From Eriocheir sinensis (taxonomy: Eukaryota > Arthropoda > Malacostraca > Decapoda > Varunidae), in NCBI RefSeq assembly GCF_024679095.1, contig NW_026110533.1, positions 39,360 to 103,359 on the forward strand: 64,000 nucleotides of DNA, in the 5' to 3' direction. The translations under genes were made by a program, and so were the position numbers. How positions within the stretch are numbered: position 1 is the stretch's first letter; each line of letters starts with the position of its first letter. Shown piece after piece: positions 1 to 11,450 of the stretch. A model generated the notes under the pieces. That model had not been told where the DNA came from. It saw nothing but the letters and a program-made list of their open reading frames with translations, and ran no database searches.

Positions 1-1902
1 ACATCCACGTCGTTGATGTAAATAATGAAGAGCACTGGGCCAAGAACCGAGCCCTGAGGGACGCCACTAGTGACCGGCGCCCACTCTGAGTTAAATCCGT
101 CAATCACTACTCTTTGTTGTCTGTTGCTCAACCAATTCGCGATCCATTGATTTACCTGACCGTTAATACCTATTTGCTTTAATTTGTAAAGTAATTTATG
201 ATGCGGGACTTTATCAAACGCTTTCTGGAAATCAAGATAGACTACGTCCAGTGATTTGGTATGTCATAAACAGTGAAGAGGTCGTTATAAAAGGTTAATA
301 GATTTGATAGGCAGGATCTTTTGTTTCGGAAGCCATGTTGTGAGTCCCCAATTAATGAGTGGCTTTCAAGGTAACTCACAATTTTGTCTCTAATTATGCC
401 CTCAAGTAGCTTACCTACAACCGAAGTTAGACTAATGGGCCTGTAATTACCTGGTACTTTTTTGTCTCCTTTCTTAAAAATCGGTGTCACGTTAGCCTTT
501 TTCCAATCTGAAGGGACAATGCCTTGTCGCAAGAACATATTGAATACGGTTGTGAGGGAGGAGAGTATTTCGCTCTTTGTTTCTTTCAGCAGAGTTGGAT
601 ATACTTTATCAGTTCCAGGACTTTTATTTGTTTTAAGTGATTTGAGGGCTTTAAGGACTTCATCGGGTTTTATTTCAAAGTTAGACAATGCATGCTCGGG
701 ATTTACATTAGTACTGGTGTTGGTGGTGGTGGTGGGAGGACTGTTATTATTAAACACCGAGGAAAAGTAATTATTTAATAGGTTTGCAACGTGTTGGCTG
801 TCAGTCACTAGTGCACCGTCGCTATTTGTTAAAGGTCCAATTCCACTTCTGATCGCCTTTCTGTTGTTTATGTAACTGAAGAAGGATTTCGGATTATTTT
901 TACAGTTAGCTGCAATATTTTCTTCATATCTACGCTTTGCCTGACGCACTAATCTTTTTACTCGTCGCCTTGCATCATTGTAAAGTCTAATGTTTTCGGG
1001 CGTGCTTTGGTCTTTCTTTAACCTGTAAGACAATTTTCTCTCCTTGACTGAGTGTTTAATTTCGCTATTAAACCAAGGTGGACTTTTATTAGTGTTAATT
1101 CGCTTCACGCACAAGGGGACAAATGTGTCCTGCTGAGTGAGTAAGTGATTTTTAAAGTTTAGCCAGGCGTCCTCTACATTGCCGTCATCTGATAGTTGCA
1201 TATCAATTAGTTTTCGTCGGATTTCTACGAAGTTGGCTCTTTTGAAATTGGGCACCTTAATTTTATTTTCAGTCACCGATGTTTGAGCTCTAATGTCAAC
1301 GCGCACTAGTTTATGATCGCAGGAACCGAGGTGTTCTCCTACCGTGACATTACTGACTAGGTTATCTTGGGTCGCTATAACAAGGTCAAGTATGTTATTT
1401 TGTCGAGTTGGTTCAGAAACCATTTGGCTTAGATAATTTTCCTCTAGAAATTCGATCATTCTATGGGACTCACCTTCTGTACCCGACAGTGTCGCCCAGT
1501 CGATATGGGGGAGGTTAAAGTCTCCTAGTATCAGTGAGTCGCTGTTATTAAGTGACTGCCTTAAGACGCTGTACATTTCAAGATCGCCATCAAGTGATTG
1601 CCCCGGAGGCCTGTAAGTGACAGATATATTTAAATTGACTTTTGCAATGTTTACTCGCACGCACAAATGTTCAACGTTACTGTTTCTTGGTGTTTTGTCA
1701 GTAGGTTGCAAGTAGCTTTTGACAAAAAGGGCGACACCACCCCCTCTACGGTTTACACGATCATTGTTGAAGAACTTAAATCAATATTAGTGGTGTCGAT
1801 AAATGTTTCGGTTATAGCAATTACGTCAAAGTTTTCTGTCAGAGCAAGACATCGCAGTTCATCAAATTTGAAACTAAGGACTCTTAGGTTATCTTGAAGC
1901 TT
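1..1902 (-). pseudogene. CR1-like ORF2: endonuclease plus N-terminal reverse transcriptase (frameshifted)
   Basis: The protein nicks target DNA and copies the element RNA into the break. Reading leftward from about 1,902, the endonuclease starts with an ITETF motif, is broken near 1,750, and continues in a 489-codon open frame from 1,711 with the motifs LGDFNLP and CDHKLV, which are endonuclease catalytic blocks. The linker is followed by RT blocks: a SDWKKANVTPIFKKG stretch, NYRPISLTSVVGK and QHGFR. The frame breaks near 265; the next frame carries [11 protein letters not shown] and [14 protein letters not shown] to the window edge, so the YxDD-type active site would lie just outside. The two frame breaks indicate a dead copy. 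Jockey-type membership is possible, but the esterase in ORF1 favours CR1. Confidence 0.85.
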
Positions 1903-1961
1903 GGTAATAGAGGTACTGGAGGGTTCAATGTTACGAGTCTGTTGCGGTGTATGGTGTCTAT

Positions 1962-2930
1962 TTACACGGGCGGGATGGAAGGACGTGGCTGAGAGTCGTT
2001 TTTTGTTGTTCGGGCGTTACGTACGGCGTTGTTGAGGAGCCTTCCGAATCTGGCTGCCCCGATGGGGGACAGGTGTATGCCGTCCCTTTGGAAAAGTTTA
2101 CTCTGGCCGTAGAAATGGTTCCAGGCGTTAAAGAACTCGACGTCAAGTTCTCCGCAGAGAGTCTGTAGGCGGTTGTTGAGGCTGAAGGCCTTACTGTAGA
2201 AGTCGCCCTCATCCCATGTCCGTGGTAGAATTCCTGAAATCAAAATATTAGGGGAGTTAGACTTATACTGCTGGATGAGCCCACGGTACTTGTCCAGCAG
2301 TTCCTCAGACCGGGTCGTGGTGACGTCGTTTGTACCTGTGTGGAGAACAAAGAGTGAGTCATTAGAGGCCACAGCGGAGACCTCGTCCAGTGCAGCTGTG
2401 ATGTCGTCAACACCAGCTCCAGGATAACAGTAGTTACGCCTACGACGGGGGACTCTGCCACAGAATTCAGCCACCTGATGGCGAATCATAGAGTCACCGA
2501 CCAAGAAGGTGCTCTGTTCCTCGTCCTCCTCCTCCAGTATGGCAAATCTGTTGTAGCAATGAGTAGGATAAATGGCTCTAGGGGCGGGTCTGGCTCCTCC
2601 CACGGGGTGAAGCATTCAGCGTCAGCTCTACCGGTCCCCTGTGACGTGCCTTCTTCGGAAGGTGGCTGGGCATCGAGTGCAGGTGAGGAGGGTGATGAGG
2701 CGTCACTTGCAGGAGGGGCGACGATGTTGGCCTGGATAAACTCCTGCAAGGTATTAACATTACTTGTTAGTTCGGTGATCTTCTTCTCGCCAGCCGTCAG
2801 CCTTTCGTCCTGTTGAAGGAGTCTCGTTTCCATCTGCTGTGTCAACAGGCAGATCTTGCAGACGGTCGATCGTCCTGAGAAGAAATGACCAGAGAAGTTT
2901 CCTGCAAGGCGAACATTTCTTTAGCGCCAT
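1962..2930 (-). pseudogene. CR1-like ORF1 with Cys-rich N-terminus, coiled coil and SGNH esterase
   Basis: ORF1 of CR1 elements is thought to bind element RNA and may act on lipids. An ATG at 2,930 opens a CxxC-containing start (KKCSPCRK); after a frame break another CxxC (CKIC) and a heptad-like, Gln/Glu-rich segment follow. A further frame change near 2,590 leads into a 217-residue frame holding the SGNH blocks: GDS at residues 40-42 (catalytic Ser42), GTND at 94-97, and D178-G-I-H181. Serine, Asn, Asp and His are all present, so the esterase part was functional until recently. The stop at 1,962 lies about 60 bases before the first ORF2 similarity. At least two frameshifts make it a pseudogene. 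Confidence 0.8.
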
Positions 2931-3035
2931 CTTGGTAAGGAGGAGAGAGCAAGTGAGTAGTGTTTATCTATATATTTGCTTTGCTTTTTCTTTTTCGTAG
3001 GGCAGAGGGACGCGTGCGTGAATAGGCGAGAATAA

Positions 3036-3039
<4 letters not shown>

Positions 3040-3129
<90 letters not shown>
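3040..3129. repeat. (GA)n microsatellite
   Basis: About 90 bases of nearly pure GA dinucleotide directly abut the 3' end of the LINE fragment at 3,131. The tract may have grown from the element's 3' tail, since CR1-like elements end in short tandem units. Confidence 0.97.
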
Positions 3130-3130
<1 letters not shown>

Positions 3131-3133
<3 letters not shown>

Positions 3134-3808
3134 CATAGAAAATCAGACCACACAGACCCCATGGTCCAGACTTGGTGGTCTGTCCTTAAACCTAAGTGAT
3201 TTTACATTAATCAGAAGACTCCAAAACGTTGCATTTCTACTCTAGTTGATATTAAGTTGAAGGAAGTGACGGTCGAGCTTATTTTTGAAGGAGTTAATCG
3301 TGTTACACTGGACCACTGACGGTGGAAGCTTATTCCATTCTCGCACTACAACGTTGGTGAAGAAAAATTTGGTGCAGTCTGAATTTACTTGTCTACATCT
3401 GAGTTTTACGCCATTGTTCCTCGTGCGCAAAGTGTCATCGATCATAAACAATGTTGATCTGTCTACATTCGTGAAACCATTAAGTATTTTAAAACATTCG
3501 ATCAGTTTTCCTCGGAGGCGACGTTTCTCTAGAGAGAACATGTTAAGGGTAGAAAGCCTTTCTTCGTAGGATTTGTTGCGCAAGGAAGGGATCATTTTCG
3601 TTGCCCGACGCTGAACACCTTCTAATTTAGCAATATCCTTTGCATGGTGGGGAGACCAAAACTGTACAGCATATTCCAAGTGGGGTCTGACTAAACTGTT
3701 GTAGAGCGGGAGTATTACATCTTTATTCTTGAATACAAAGTTTCTTTTAATGAAGCCCAACATTCTGTTCGCTTTATTTGCTGCATCGATGCATTGCTGT
3801 GAGAATTT

Positions 3809-3811
<3 letters not shown>
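3131..3811 (-). pseudogene. CR1-like LINE 3' end: ORF2 C-terminus and 3' UTR
   Basis: Reading leftward from 3,811, an open frame matches the C-terminal region after the RT domain of CR1-type ORF2: residues such as ANKANRMLGFIKRNF, LVRPHLEYAVQFWSPH, LEGVQRRATKMI and NSFKNKLDRHF, ending at a stop at 3,242. The frame runs upstream through a (GA)n tract, so the 5' end of the element is lost there. The remaining 110 bases are 3' UTR and end in TCTATGTAAATC. The same 3' UTR occurs in opposite orientation at 4,574-4,709, which fixes the 3' terminus. The piece could be the 3' part of the same family as 1-2,940, but no overlap is available to prove it. Confidence 0.85.
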
Positions 3812-3894
<83 letters not shown>

Positions 3895-4160
3895 GAAGGC
3901 GTAGGAGGGAGATAGGGATGGAGGGAGGAAGAGGGCGAAGGAAAGGGGGGGAGAGAGAGAGGGTGGGAACGAGATAGGGAATGAGGAAAGAGAGACAGAG
4001 AGGGGCAAGTGGGGGGTAGTAATGAGAGAGAGAGAGGGGGGGGGGGGGCAATGGAGAGGGGAGGCGAGAGAAGAGGAGGAACGAAACGCGAGGGACGAGA
4101 GGGAGAGACGCAGGTGAGGAAAAATTTGGAGGATTAGTGTCTCTGGGGAATACTCTGGTC
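3812..4160. repeat. (GA)n tract and purine-rich low-complexity sequence
   Basis: About 80 bases of pure GA (3,812-3,891) are followed by degenerate purine-rich sequence to about 4,130. Open frames through it are simple-sequence artefacts. Confidence 0.95.
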
Positions 4161-4573
4161 AAGTCAGGTCAGGTAACTCTGAACACCTGCGTAGGGAGTG
4201 GTGTTGGAGTGGAATCTGGAAATATATAAAGAATGTGGCGGAAAGAGTGTAACACTGTGTTTTGTGTATATGTGTATATATGTTTTACAGGGCGCTACGA
4301 CGAGAGGGTAGATACAGGCAGAGAGAGGTAGTAAAAATAAGGGCAACACTTAATCCTGTCCAGCGAAGCACGTGGTCGCACAGCAAACAGCACACCTCTG
4401 CAGGCAGCTAACTCGGTTGACAATAAGCAGTACGCAGCACGACGCGAAATAGCACACGGCACACAGCACAGCAAGATCTATAGTACAGTGCAGTACAGCA
4501 CACGAGGGTGGAATCGCAAGCGAGAGAGGTCACGGAAGTGGGAGCGCGTGCGGTTTGACCTCTCGGAGTATTA
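4161..4573. other. No recognised feature
   Basis: Mixed sequence with a CA/GCA-rich middle part (about 4,380-4,500). I see no coding or repeat signature, apart from a 14-base match at 4,470 to the terminus of the element at 29,785. Confidence 0.5.
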
Positions 4574-4709
4574 ACTAGAGTAGAACAGCAACGTTTTGGA
4601 GCCATCTGATTAGTGTAGATTCACTTACGTTTAAGGACAGACCACCTAGTCTGGACCATGGGGTCTGTGTGGTCTGCTTTTCTATGTAAATCTGTCTATG
4701 TAAATCATC
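4574..4709 (+). mobile_element. CR1-like LINE, severely 5'-truncated copy (3' UTR only)
   Basis: This is an inverted near-match to 3,131-3,240, sharing blocks such as CAACGTTTTGGAG, TTTAAGGACAGACCACC and GGACCATGGGGTCTGTGTGG. It ends in two tandem units of about 12 bases of the type TCTATGTAAATC, the short 3'-terminal repeats expected of a CR1-type tail. Only the 3' UTR is present, which is typical of aborted target-primed reverse transcription. Confidence 0.85.
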
Positions 4710-4801
4710 AGCTCTCCTCCTCTTACTCATAGTCTTTTGCCTCTTAATTTTCGCCGCCATGCTGCCTCTCTTTCTATCTTTTATCGATATTTCATGCTGA
4801 C

Positions 4802-4919
4802 TTTTTTTTTTTTTTTTACGTCTACGCCTATAGCGCCAGTAGGCTTGCTTGAGGGGCCTGGATGGTAGTCGGCCCCAGCCCGTATTGGCGCAGGCAAGTG
4901 TTTATAGTGGCGCCATCTT
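4802..4919 (-). mobile_element. tRNA-derived SINE, 5'-truncated copy
   Basis: A T tract (4,802-4,817) followed by the SINE body in reverse: the GGCGCAGGCAAGTGTTTATA block and GCGCCATCTT end. Same family as 8,569, 10,757, 21,265, 45,512, 45,853 and 48,524. It lacks the tRNA-like head. Confidence 0.85.
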
Positions 4920-4922
4920 CTC

Positions 4923-5267
4923 TTCTGAACTTGCTAACTGCATGCCTCCCCCCCTCCCGCGGCCTCACCACACACAACTTTCTGCTCATGCTCATCCCTT
5001 TACTGTCCAAATCCCTTACACATGAGTTAACCAGCATCTTCACTCTTTTATCCCTCACGCTGGTAAACTCTGGAACAATCGTCCTTCATCTGTATTTCCT
5101 CCTGCCTACGACTTGAACTCTTTCAAAAGGAGGGTATCAGGACATCTCTCCTCCCGAAATTGACCTCTCTTACGGCCAGTCCTCTAACTCTTTTTAGGAG
5201 CAGCGACTAGCGGACTTTTTCTTCATATTTGTTTCCTTTTTTTATGCCCTTGAACTGACTCCTTTGC

Positions 5268-5271
<4 letters not shown>
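4923..5271 (+). mobile_element. LINE family 2, 3'-terminal fragment
   Basis: Plus-strand remnant of the ORF2 C-terminus and 3' UTR. In translation it matches the ANCMPP / THELTSIFTLL-type tail seen in the copies at 49,235-49,625 and 43,080-44,400. It ends with the family 3' sequence (GCCCTTGAACTGACTCCTTTG) and runs into a (TA)n tract. It keeps the uninterrupted target site of the Harbinger-like insertion found in the copy at 43.2 kb. Confidence 0.8.

Positions 5272-5360
<89 letters not shown>
5272..5360. repeat. (TA)n microsatellite
   Basis: About 89 bases of TA dinucleotide lie exactly where the A-rich 3' tail of the preceding LINE fragment should be. Confidence 0.97.
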
Positions 5361-5361
<1 letters not shown>

Positions 5362-5384
5362 GAGTACACGTATATACAGAACGC

Positions 5385-7640
5385 CCAACCTTGAGGAAGC
5401 TGATTTAGTGAGAGGGAAGATGTGAAGTTTCCAGTTAAGATTTTTGAGCTAAGGATAGACCGAGGATATTTAATGTTGAAGACGGTGATAGCTGAGTGAT
5501 GTCGAAGAATAGGGGATACATGTTTGGAAGATTGTGTCGAGTTGATAGGTGAAGAAATTGAGTTTTCGAGGCATTGAAAGACACAAGGTTCCTTTTACCC
5601 CAATAGGAAATGATAGCGAGGTTAAGCGTTCTGCAGCCTCCATGCAGTCTAGATTCATGTAATTCCTGTTGAGAGGGTCTTCTATTGAAAGAAGTTGAAT
5701 AATGCAGAGTGGAGTCGTCAGCGTATGAGTGGATAGGACAGTTTGTTATATAAAGAAGATCATTGATGAATAACAGGAAGAGAGTGGGTGATAGGACAGA
5801 GTCCTGTGAAACACCACTGTTGATAGGTTTAGGGGAAGAATAGTGACCGTCTACCACTGCAGAGATAGAACGGCCGGAAAGGACACTGGAGATAAAGGCA
5901 CAGAGAGAAGGATAGAATCCGAAAGAGGGCAGTTTAAAAAGCAAAGACTTGTGCCAGACTCTGTCGAAGGATTTCGATATGTCTAGCGCAACTGAGAAAG
6001 TTTCACAGAAACGGCTAAGAGAGGATGACCAAGAATCAGTTAAGAGAGCAAGAAGATCGCCAGTAGAACGCCTCTTGCGGAACCCATAATGGCGATCAGA
6101 TAGAAGGTTAGAAGTGGAAAGGTGCTTTTGAATCTTCCGGTTAAGGATTGATTCAAAAGCTTTAGATCGACAGGAAAGTAAAGATATAGGGCGGTACCCT
6201 TCTTAGGCACAGGCTGTACGAAGGCGTACTTCCAGCAGAAAGGAAAGGTAGATGTTGATAGACAGAGGCGAAAGAGTTTCACCAGGCAGGGTGTCAGCAC
6301 GGAGGCACAGTTTTTAAGGACAATAGGAGGCACTCCATCAGGTCCATAAGCCTTCTGAAAGATGAGGCCAGAGAGGAGATAGAAAATATCATTCTTAAGA
6401 ATCTTAATAACAGGCATGAAGGAGTCAGAATGGGGATAAGTAGGAGGAATATTCCCAGAATCGTCCAGAGTGGAGTTGTTACAGAAAGTTTGAGTGAAGA
6501 GTTCAGCCTTAGAGATAAATGAGACGGCAGTGCTGGTTAAGAAGAGAAGGGAAAGAGGAAGAAGTGAAATTGGAGGAGATATTTTTGGCTAAGTGCCAGA
6601 AGTCTCTGGAAGAATTAGAGAAAGCAAAGTGTTGACATTTGCTATGGATAAAGGAGTTTTTGGTAAGTCGAAGAACAGATTTGGCACGATTCCGGCCGGA
6701 AATGTAAAGATCATGGTTAGCGGGAGTTCGAAGCCTCTGGTACCTTTTGTGAGCTGCCTCTCTTTCCTCGACAGCACGAGAACAAGCGTGATTAAACCAA
6801 GGCTTTTTAGCATGGGGAGTAGAGAAAGTTCGTGGAATGTATGCATCCATTCCAGAGACAATCACCTCTGTGATGCGCTGGGCACTAACAGAGGGGTCTC
6901 TCTTCTGGAAGCAGTAATCATTCCATGGGAAATCGGAAAAGTACATCCTCAGGCTGTCCCACCGAGTTGAATCAAAATGCAAAAAGCATCACCTCTTCGG
7001 TGGGTCCTGAGGATGTACAGGAGCGATAGGACAGGATACAGAAATAAGGTTGTGATCGGAGGAGCCCAGCGGAGAGAACAGTTTGACAGAGTAAGTTGAA
7101 GGGTTGGAGGTAAGGAAGAGGTCTAGTATGTTGGGCCGGTCTCCAAGACGGTCGGGAATACGTGTAAGGTGCTGAACAAACTGCTCGAGATCGCTGAGGA
7201 GAGCAAAGTTGTAGGCTTGTTCACCAGGCTGGTCAGTGAAAGAGGATGAAAGCCAAATCTGGTGGTGAACATTGAAATCTCCCAAGATGGAGATTTCAGC
7301 GAAGGGAGAGAGGGTCAAGATGTGCTCCACTTTAGAATTAAAATAGTCAAAGAATTTTACATAGTTAGTAGAGTTAGGTGATAGATAAACAGCACAGATG
7401 TATTTAGTAATAGAATGAAAATGAAGTCTTAGTCAGATGGTGGAAAATTCTGAAGAGTCAAGGTCGTGGGCACGAGAGCAAGTGATGTCGTTGCGGACGT
7501 AGGCACAACATTCAGCTTTGGATTGAAATTTAGGATAGAGATAGTAGGAGGGAACAGAGTAGAGATTGCTGTCAGTAGCTTCAGAAACCTGTGTTTCGGT
7601 GAGGAAAAGAAGGTGATAGATAAATATAGAAGATGATAGA
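5385..7640 (-). pseudogene. LINE family 2 copy A: endonuclease and reverse transcriptase, multiply frameshifted
   Basis: Read leftward, the order is: endonuclease N-terminus (7,702-7,433, LTETQVSEATDS), endonuclease core (7,330-6,989, ILGDFNVHH and GSSDHNLIS), linker (6,982-6,509, AHAKKPWFNHAC-like block), RT start (6,417-6,040, KAYGPDGVPPIVLK) and RT palm (5,944-5,435, SGVSQDSVLSPTLFLLF, then YADDS). The YADD active site is preserved but the SGVPQGS motif is mutated, and at least four frame breaks separate the blocks. The sequence is truncated at both ends: the C-terminal part is missing at 5,385, next to a TA tract. Non-LTR, probably of the Jockey/I/CR1 assemblage; the clade cannot be set by eye. 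Confidence 0.85.
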
Positions 7641-8510
<870 letters not shown>

Positions 8511-8568
8511 AGACATGACATTGTATAATAACATTTGTTAGCCATGATGAATCCTATAACATGGCATT

Positions 8569-8680
8569 ATTATTATTTTTTTTATGTCTATTCGTGGCAA
8601 TGGTAGGCCTTCATACTAGGGCCTGATGGTCGGCCCCAGCCCGTTGTGGCGCAGGCAAGTGTTTATAGTGTCACCATCTT
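8569..8680 (-). mobile_element. tRNA-derived SINE, truncated and diverged
   Basis: A T-rich start followed by the reversed SINE body (GGCCTGATGGTCGGCCCCAG, GGCGCAGGCAAGTGTTTATA, then CACCATCTT). No tRNA head. Confidence 0.8.
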
Positions 8681-8794
8681 TACTTTCCAGCATTTTCCAG
8701 TTTAGACCCCTAGTTGCATAATATAAATTGTTGGGGGGGGTTGAGGTCATGCGACGCCGATCTAGCACAGTTTTTGTGCTATTAACACTTCTTT

Positions 8795-8798
<4 letters not shown>

Positions 8799-8880
<82 letters not shown>

Positions 8881-8902
8881 TCACTCTCTCTCTCTCTCTC
8901 TC
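8799..8902. repeat. (TC)n microsatellite
   Basis: About 100 bases of CT dinucleotide with a few interruptions. It lies directly upstream of the LINE fragment at 8,905. Confidence 0.96.
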
Positions 8903-8904
8903 AT

Positions 8905-9380
8905 CATTATTCAGACGACCTGACTGTTAAATTAATTGTCTGAAAAGTGAGAAATGTCTTTTAATGTTGAAAAGTGTAAAACTATCCACTCCCGGTCCAT
9001 AAATATCAACTTTGTATGCAACATTGGTGGAAAGTGTTTGCAGGTTGTTTGAAGAATTTAATTTGGGGATCTCTATACGCAGTGACTTGAAACATTCAAA
9101 TCACTGCTCGCATGTCTGTAATAATCGATACTAATGCGTATTCTTGGGTTTACAGCAAAAATTTATACTATAATGCTCTGAGACTAATAGTATCCTTGTA
9201 TTGTATAAGTCCTTGGTCAGACTTATATAGAATATGCAACGCAGTTCTGGTAACTTAGTTACAAGAAGAACACTGAATTACTTGAGAGAATGCAGCGGTG
9301 CGGTAAGAAAATTATCCCATTGTTGGTGGTATACCCAAGATAAAGGGAGGCAAGCCAGGTATTCCCACGGTGGGGGGGTC
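8905..9380 (+). pseudogene. CR1/L2-like LINE fragment: region after the RT palm
   Basis: A broken plus-strand frame still shows the block that follows RT motif D in CR1/L2-type elements: MSFNVEKCKTIH at about 8,953, IGGKCLQVV, then a short-spaced LKHSNHCSHVCNN block, ALRLIVSLYC, and KNTELLERMQR near 9,265. Several stops and frameshifts are present. Order and spacing agree with the C-terminal block of the fragment at 3,242-3,811. It may continue as the piece at 9,895-10,262. Confidence 0.7.
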
Positions 9381-9894
9381 GCTGCACCAGAATTTCTGTG
9401 GACTGCGCAGGCAGACCTACGTCATAATCTAGATTTATTACTTTATTTATTTATAAACATTTCAGGATTAATGATAGGACGGACGATAAAAGAAAAGAAA
9501 AGGTTCTTGCCTTAGGCCAATGTTTATGTTATGGCTACGTAGCATCACTACACATTATGACTAAGCCAGGCCTAAAAATATCCGAAGAAATCTTTGATTT
9601 AATTAACGAATGACACTGTGTAGACTGCAGCCATCGCACTTTGTAGTAGTAAAAAGTATTAAAAAAAGTATATCCTCAACAGTTGCCTCAGTTGCTAGAT
9701 ATTGTCCATTTATGTGCAGCTTCGACTTAGTGTTGTTATGAATGTCGTTGCAGATTTATTTATAATAGTTCAAAAGGCACATACATATCAATAAAGATAT
9801 TGTTGCATTAGTTTTTATTGGTGTAATCTGTTACCTTAATGCTCAAAAAGGGTTTTAGTAGGAATATAAAGTCAATTTTATGCGCGTTGGAACA
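9381..9894. other. No recognised feature
   Basis: AT-rich sequence lying between two fragments of a CR1/L2-like LINE. It may be an insertion into that element, but I see no clear termini. Confidence 0.4.
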
Positions 9895-10262
9895 AGTTAA
9901 GAATTGGCCAATGAGCGCGCAGTACTTTCGCCCGTGCAATGGTGCCAGGTCCGCGGATCCACACTTGAAGGCTTAGGCTCGCCAGGTCTGGTGGAACCGA
10001 CTATAGTAGGAGTTTCTTCTCTAACAGACTCATACGCCATTGGAACAACCTCCTTGCTCAAGTAGTAAGTGCAGAAACGATCAACTCCTTCAAAAATCGC
10101 ATCGACCGTTACTTTGTGACAACAGGAGTAAATTGAAAATACGCACCGAAGTGCTTTGAACTGCTCTGCAGGCTCCAAGTGACTGTCAGGCAGATCACGG
10201 CTCTAGAGCAGGCAACCTCGTAACGAGCCAATAGGCTTTCTGTTGCCTGTCTTTCCATTTCT
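9895..10262 (+). pseudogene. CR1/L2-like LINE 3' end: ORF2 C-terminus and 3' UTR
   Basis: From about 10,006 a plus-strand frame reads FFSNRLIRHWNNLLAQVV and NSFKNRIDRYF before a stop at about 10,133. This is the C-terminal signature shared with the fragment ending at 3,242. About 125 bases of 3' UTR follow, ending in pyrimidine-rich (CTC)-like repeats at 10,258-10,314. Confidence 0.75.
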
Positions 10263-10756
10263 CCTCCTCCTCCTCTTCTTCCTCCTCCTCCTCCTCCTCC
10301 TCTTCCTCCTGCGCGAGTGGCTGCAATTGATCATATATTTTAAGAATTGAGTTTAAATTGGCACCCACCGAGGAAAGTGAGTCCTGTCGAGGCACATTCG
10401 ATCCTCTGGGAAGGGGGCGTTGTGGCGAAAATTATTTTGACCTTCGAATTCCAAGGTAATAAATACTGTTTTTCTTTATTGGTGGTGATGATGGCTGTTC
10501 GGTGATGGTGGTGGTCGAAGTGGTGGTAGTGGTGATATTGGTGTTAGTTGTGGTGGAAGAAGCCGCAGTAGTTGCATTAGTAATGCTGCTGTCGTTTCTG
10601 ATGCTACCCATGCTGTGGTTTTGTTTGTTGTTGGGATTGTTGTTACTGTTGTCGGTGGTGTTTCTTGTGATATTGTTACTAGTTCAGTTTTTGTTGTTTC
10701 TCATAATGCAATGTTATGATCGTTGTGTCCAAATTATGTTGTTAATGCTTCTGTAG
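10263..10756. repeat. Low-complexity (CTC)n and GTGGTG-rich sequence
   Basis: CTC/CTT repeats (10,258-10,314) and a long G/T-rich trinucleotide-like stretch (10,480-10,735). The hydrophobic open frame through the latter is a simple-repeat artefact. Confidence 0.7.
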
Positions 10757-11048
10757 TAGGGGAGGCGGTGGTCCGCCGAGTGGCTTAAAACTACCCACAT
10801 GTTCTCCAGAAGACCACCTATCAACCCGGACTCTAGATCCTAGAATTAAAGATGAGCCCCGGGAGGACAGCATGAACCAATGCAAGATGGCGACACTATA
10901 AACACTCGCCTGCGCCAGAACGGGCTGGGCCGACCATCAGGCCCCACCGGGAAGAAGCCTTGGACCGACCATCAGGATCCACCGGGAAGAAGCCTACCGG
11001 CGCGATAGGCCAAGACGTAAAAATAAAAAAATAAAATAAATAAATAAA
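10757..11048 (+). mobile_element. tRNA-derived SINE, near full length but missing most of the tRNA head
   Basis: Plus-strand copy running from a GGCGGTGG start through the ACCACCTATCAACCCGGACT block and two tandem versions of the ACCATCAGG...CACCGGGAAGAAGCC unit to an A-rich tail (11,020-11,048). Compared with the copies at 45.5 and 48.5 kb, the stretch holding the A and B boxes is deleted after the first dozen bases. Confidence 0.85.
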
Positions 11049-11450
11049 AGTAGTATACTTTCTGAAATATGGCAGTTATTAAAGTTTTCTTGTTGTACGA
11101 GAACTGGCAGATCATCAAAAACAGAAAGAGTCATCAAGCTAAATCAGCGTATATAAGAAAGCTTCAGTAAGTTTCTCACGTGTTGTCAGGCGTCCCTGGT
11201 AATCAGTTTTAAAACACCTTTTTAGTTTATTTTAGCAGCATTCGTTTCTACCACATGATATTTGATATATCTCTTCTCAGCCATAACCTGATTTGTAAAC
11301 TACCTTTTTAAAATTTTGCTTGTTACATCTCAGTCTCCTGAACTTCAGTTAGTCGGCCGAAAATATGTTTTGACACCTCCAAAATTTCTACAAAAGTTTT
11401 CTGAACTGTTATTGTAGTATCAAGTGTGTTTAATAACATATTAAAAGTCT
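11049..11450. other. No recognised feature
   Basis: AT-rich single-copy-looking sequence. Confidence 0.4.

Larger units (their letters stand above)
1..2940 (-). mobile_element. CR1-like LINE, 5' two-thirds, runs off the left edge
   Basis: A two-ORF non-LTR retrotransposon read on the minus strand: its 5' end is near 2,940 and it continues beyond base 1. ORF1 (2,930 to 1,962) carries a Cys-rich start, a coiled-coil-like segment and an SGNH esterase; ORF2 (about 1,902 leftward) carries an AP-type endonuclease and the start of a reverse transcriptase. An esterase in ORF1 followed by an endonuclease/RT ORF2 is the known layout of CR1-clade elements. Frameshifts in both ORFs mean this copy is inactive. 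The 3' end, presumably like that at 3,131-3,811, lies outside the window. Confidence 0.85.

Noticed and set aside
3742..4160. Long open frame upstream of the LINE C-terminus rich in Ser/Leu/Pro
   Set aside because: It is read through a (GA)n tract and purine-rich sequence; only the part from about 3,811 leftward is LINE-like.
4466..4486. CAAGATCTATAGTA match to the terminus of the element at 29,785
   Set aside because: Only 14 bases plus CAG match, no inverted partner or duplication; may be chance.
10502..10756. Hydrophobic 84-codon frame resembling a membrane protein
   Set aside because: Product of a GTG/GTT-rich low-complexity stretch.
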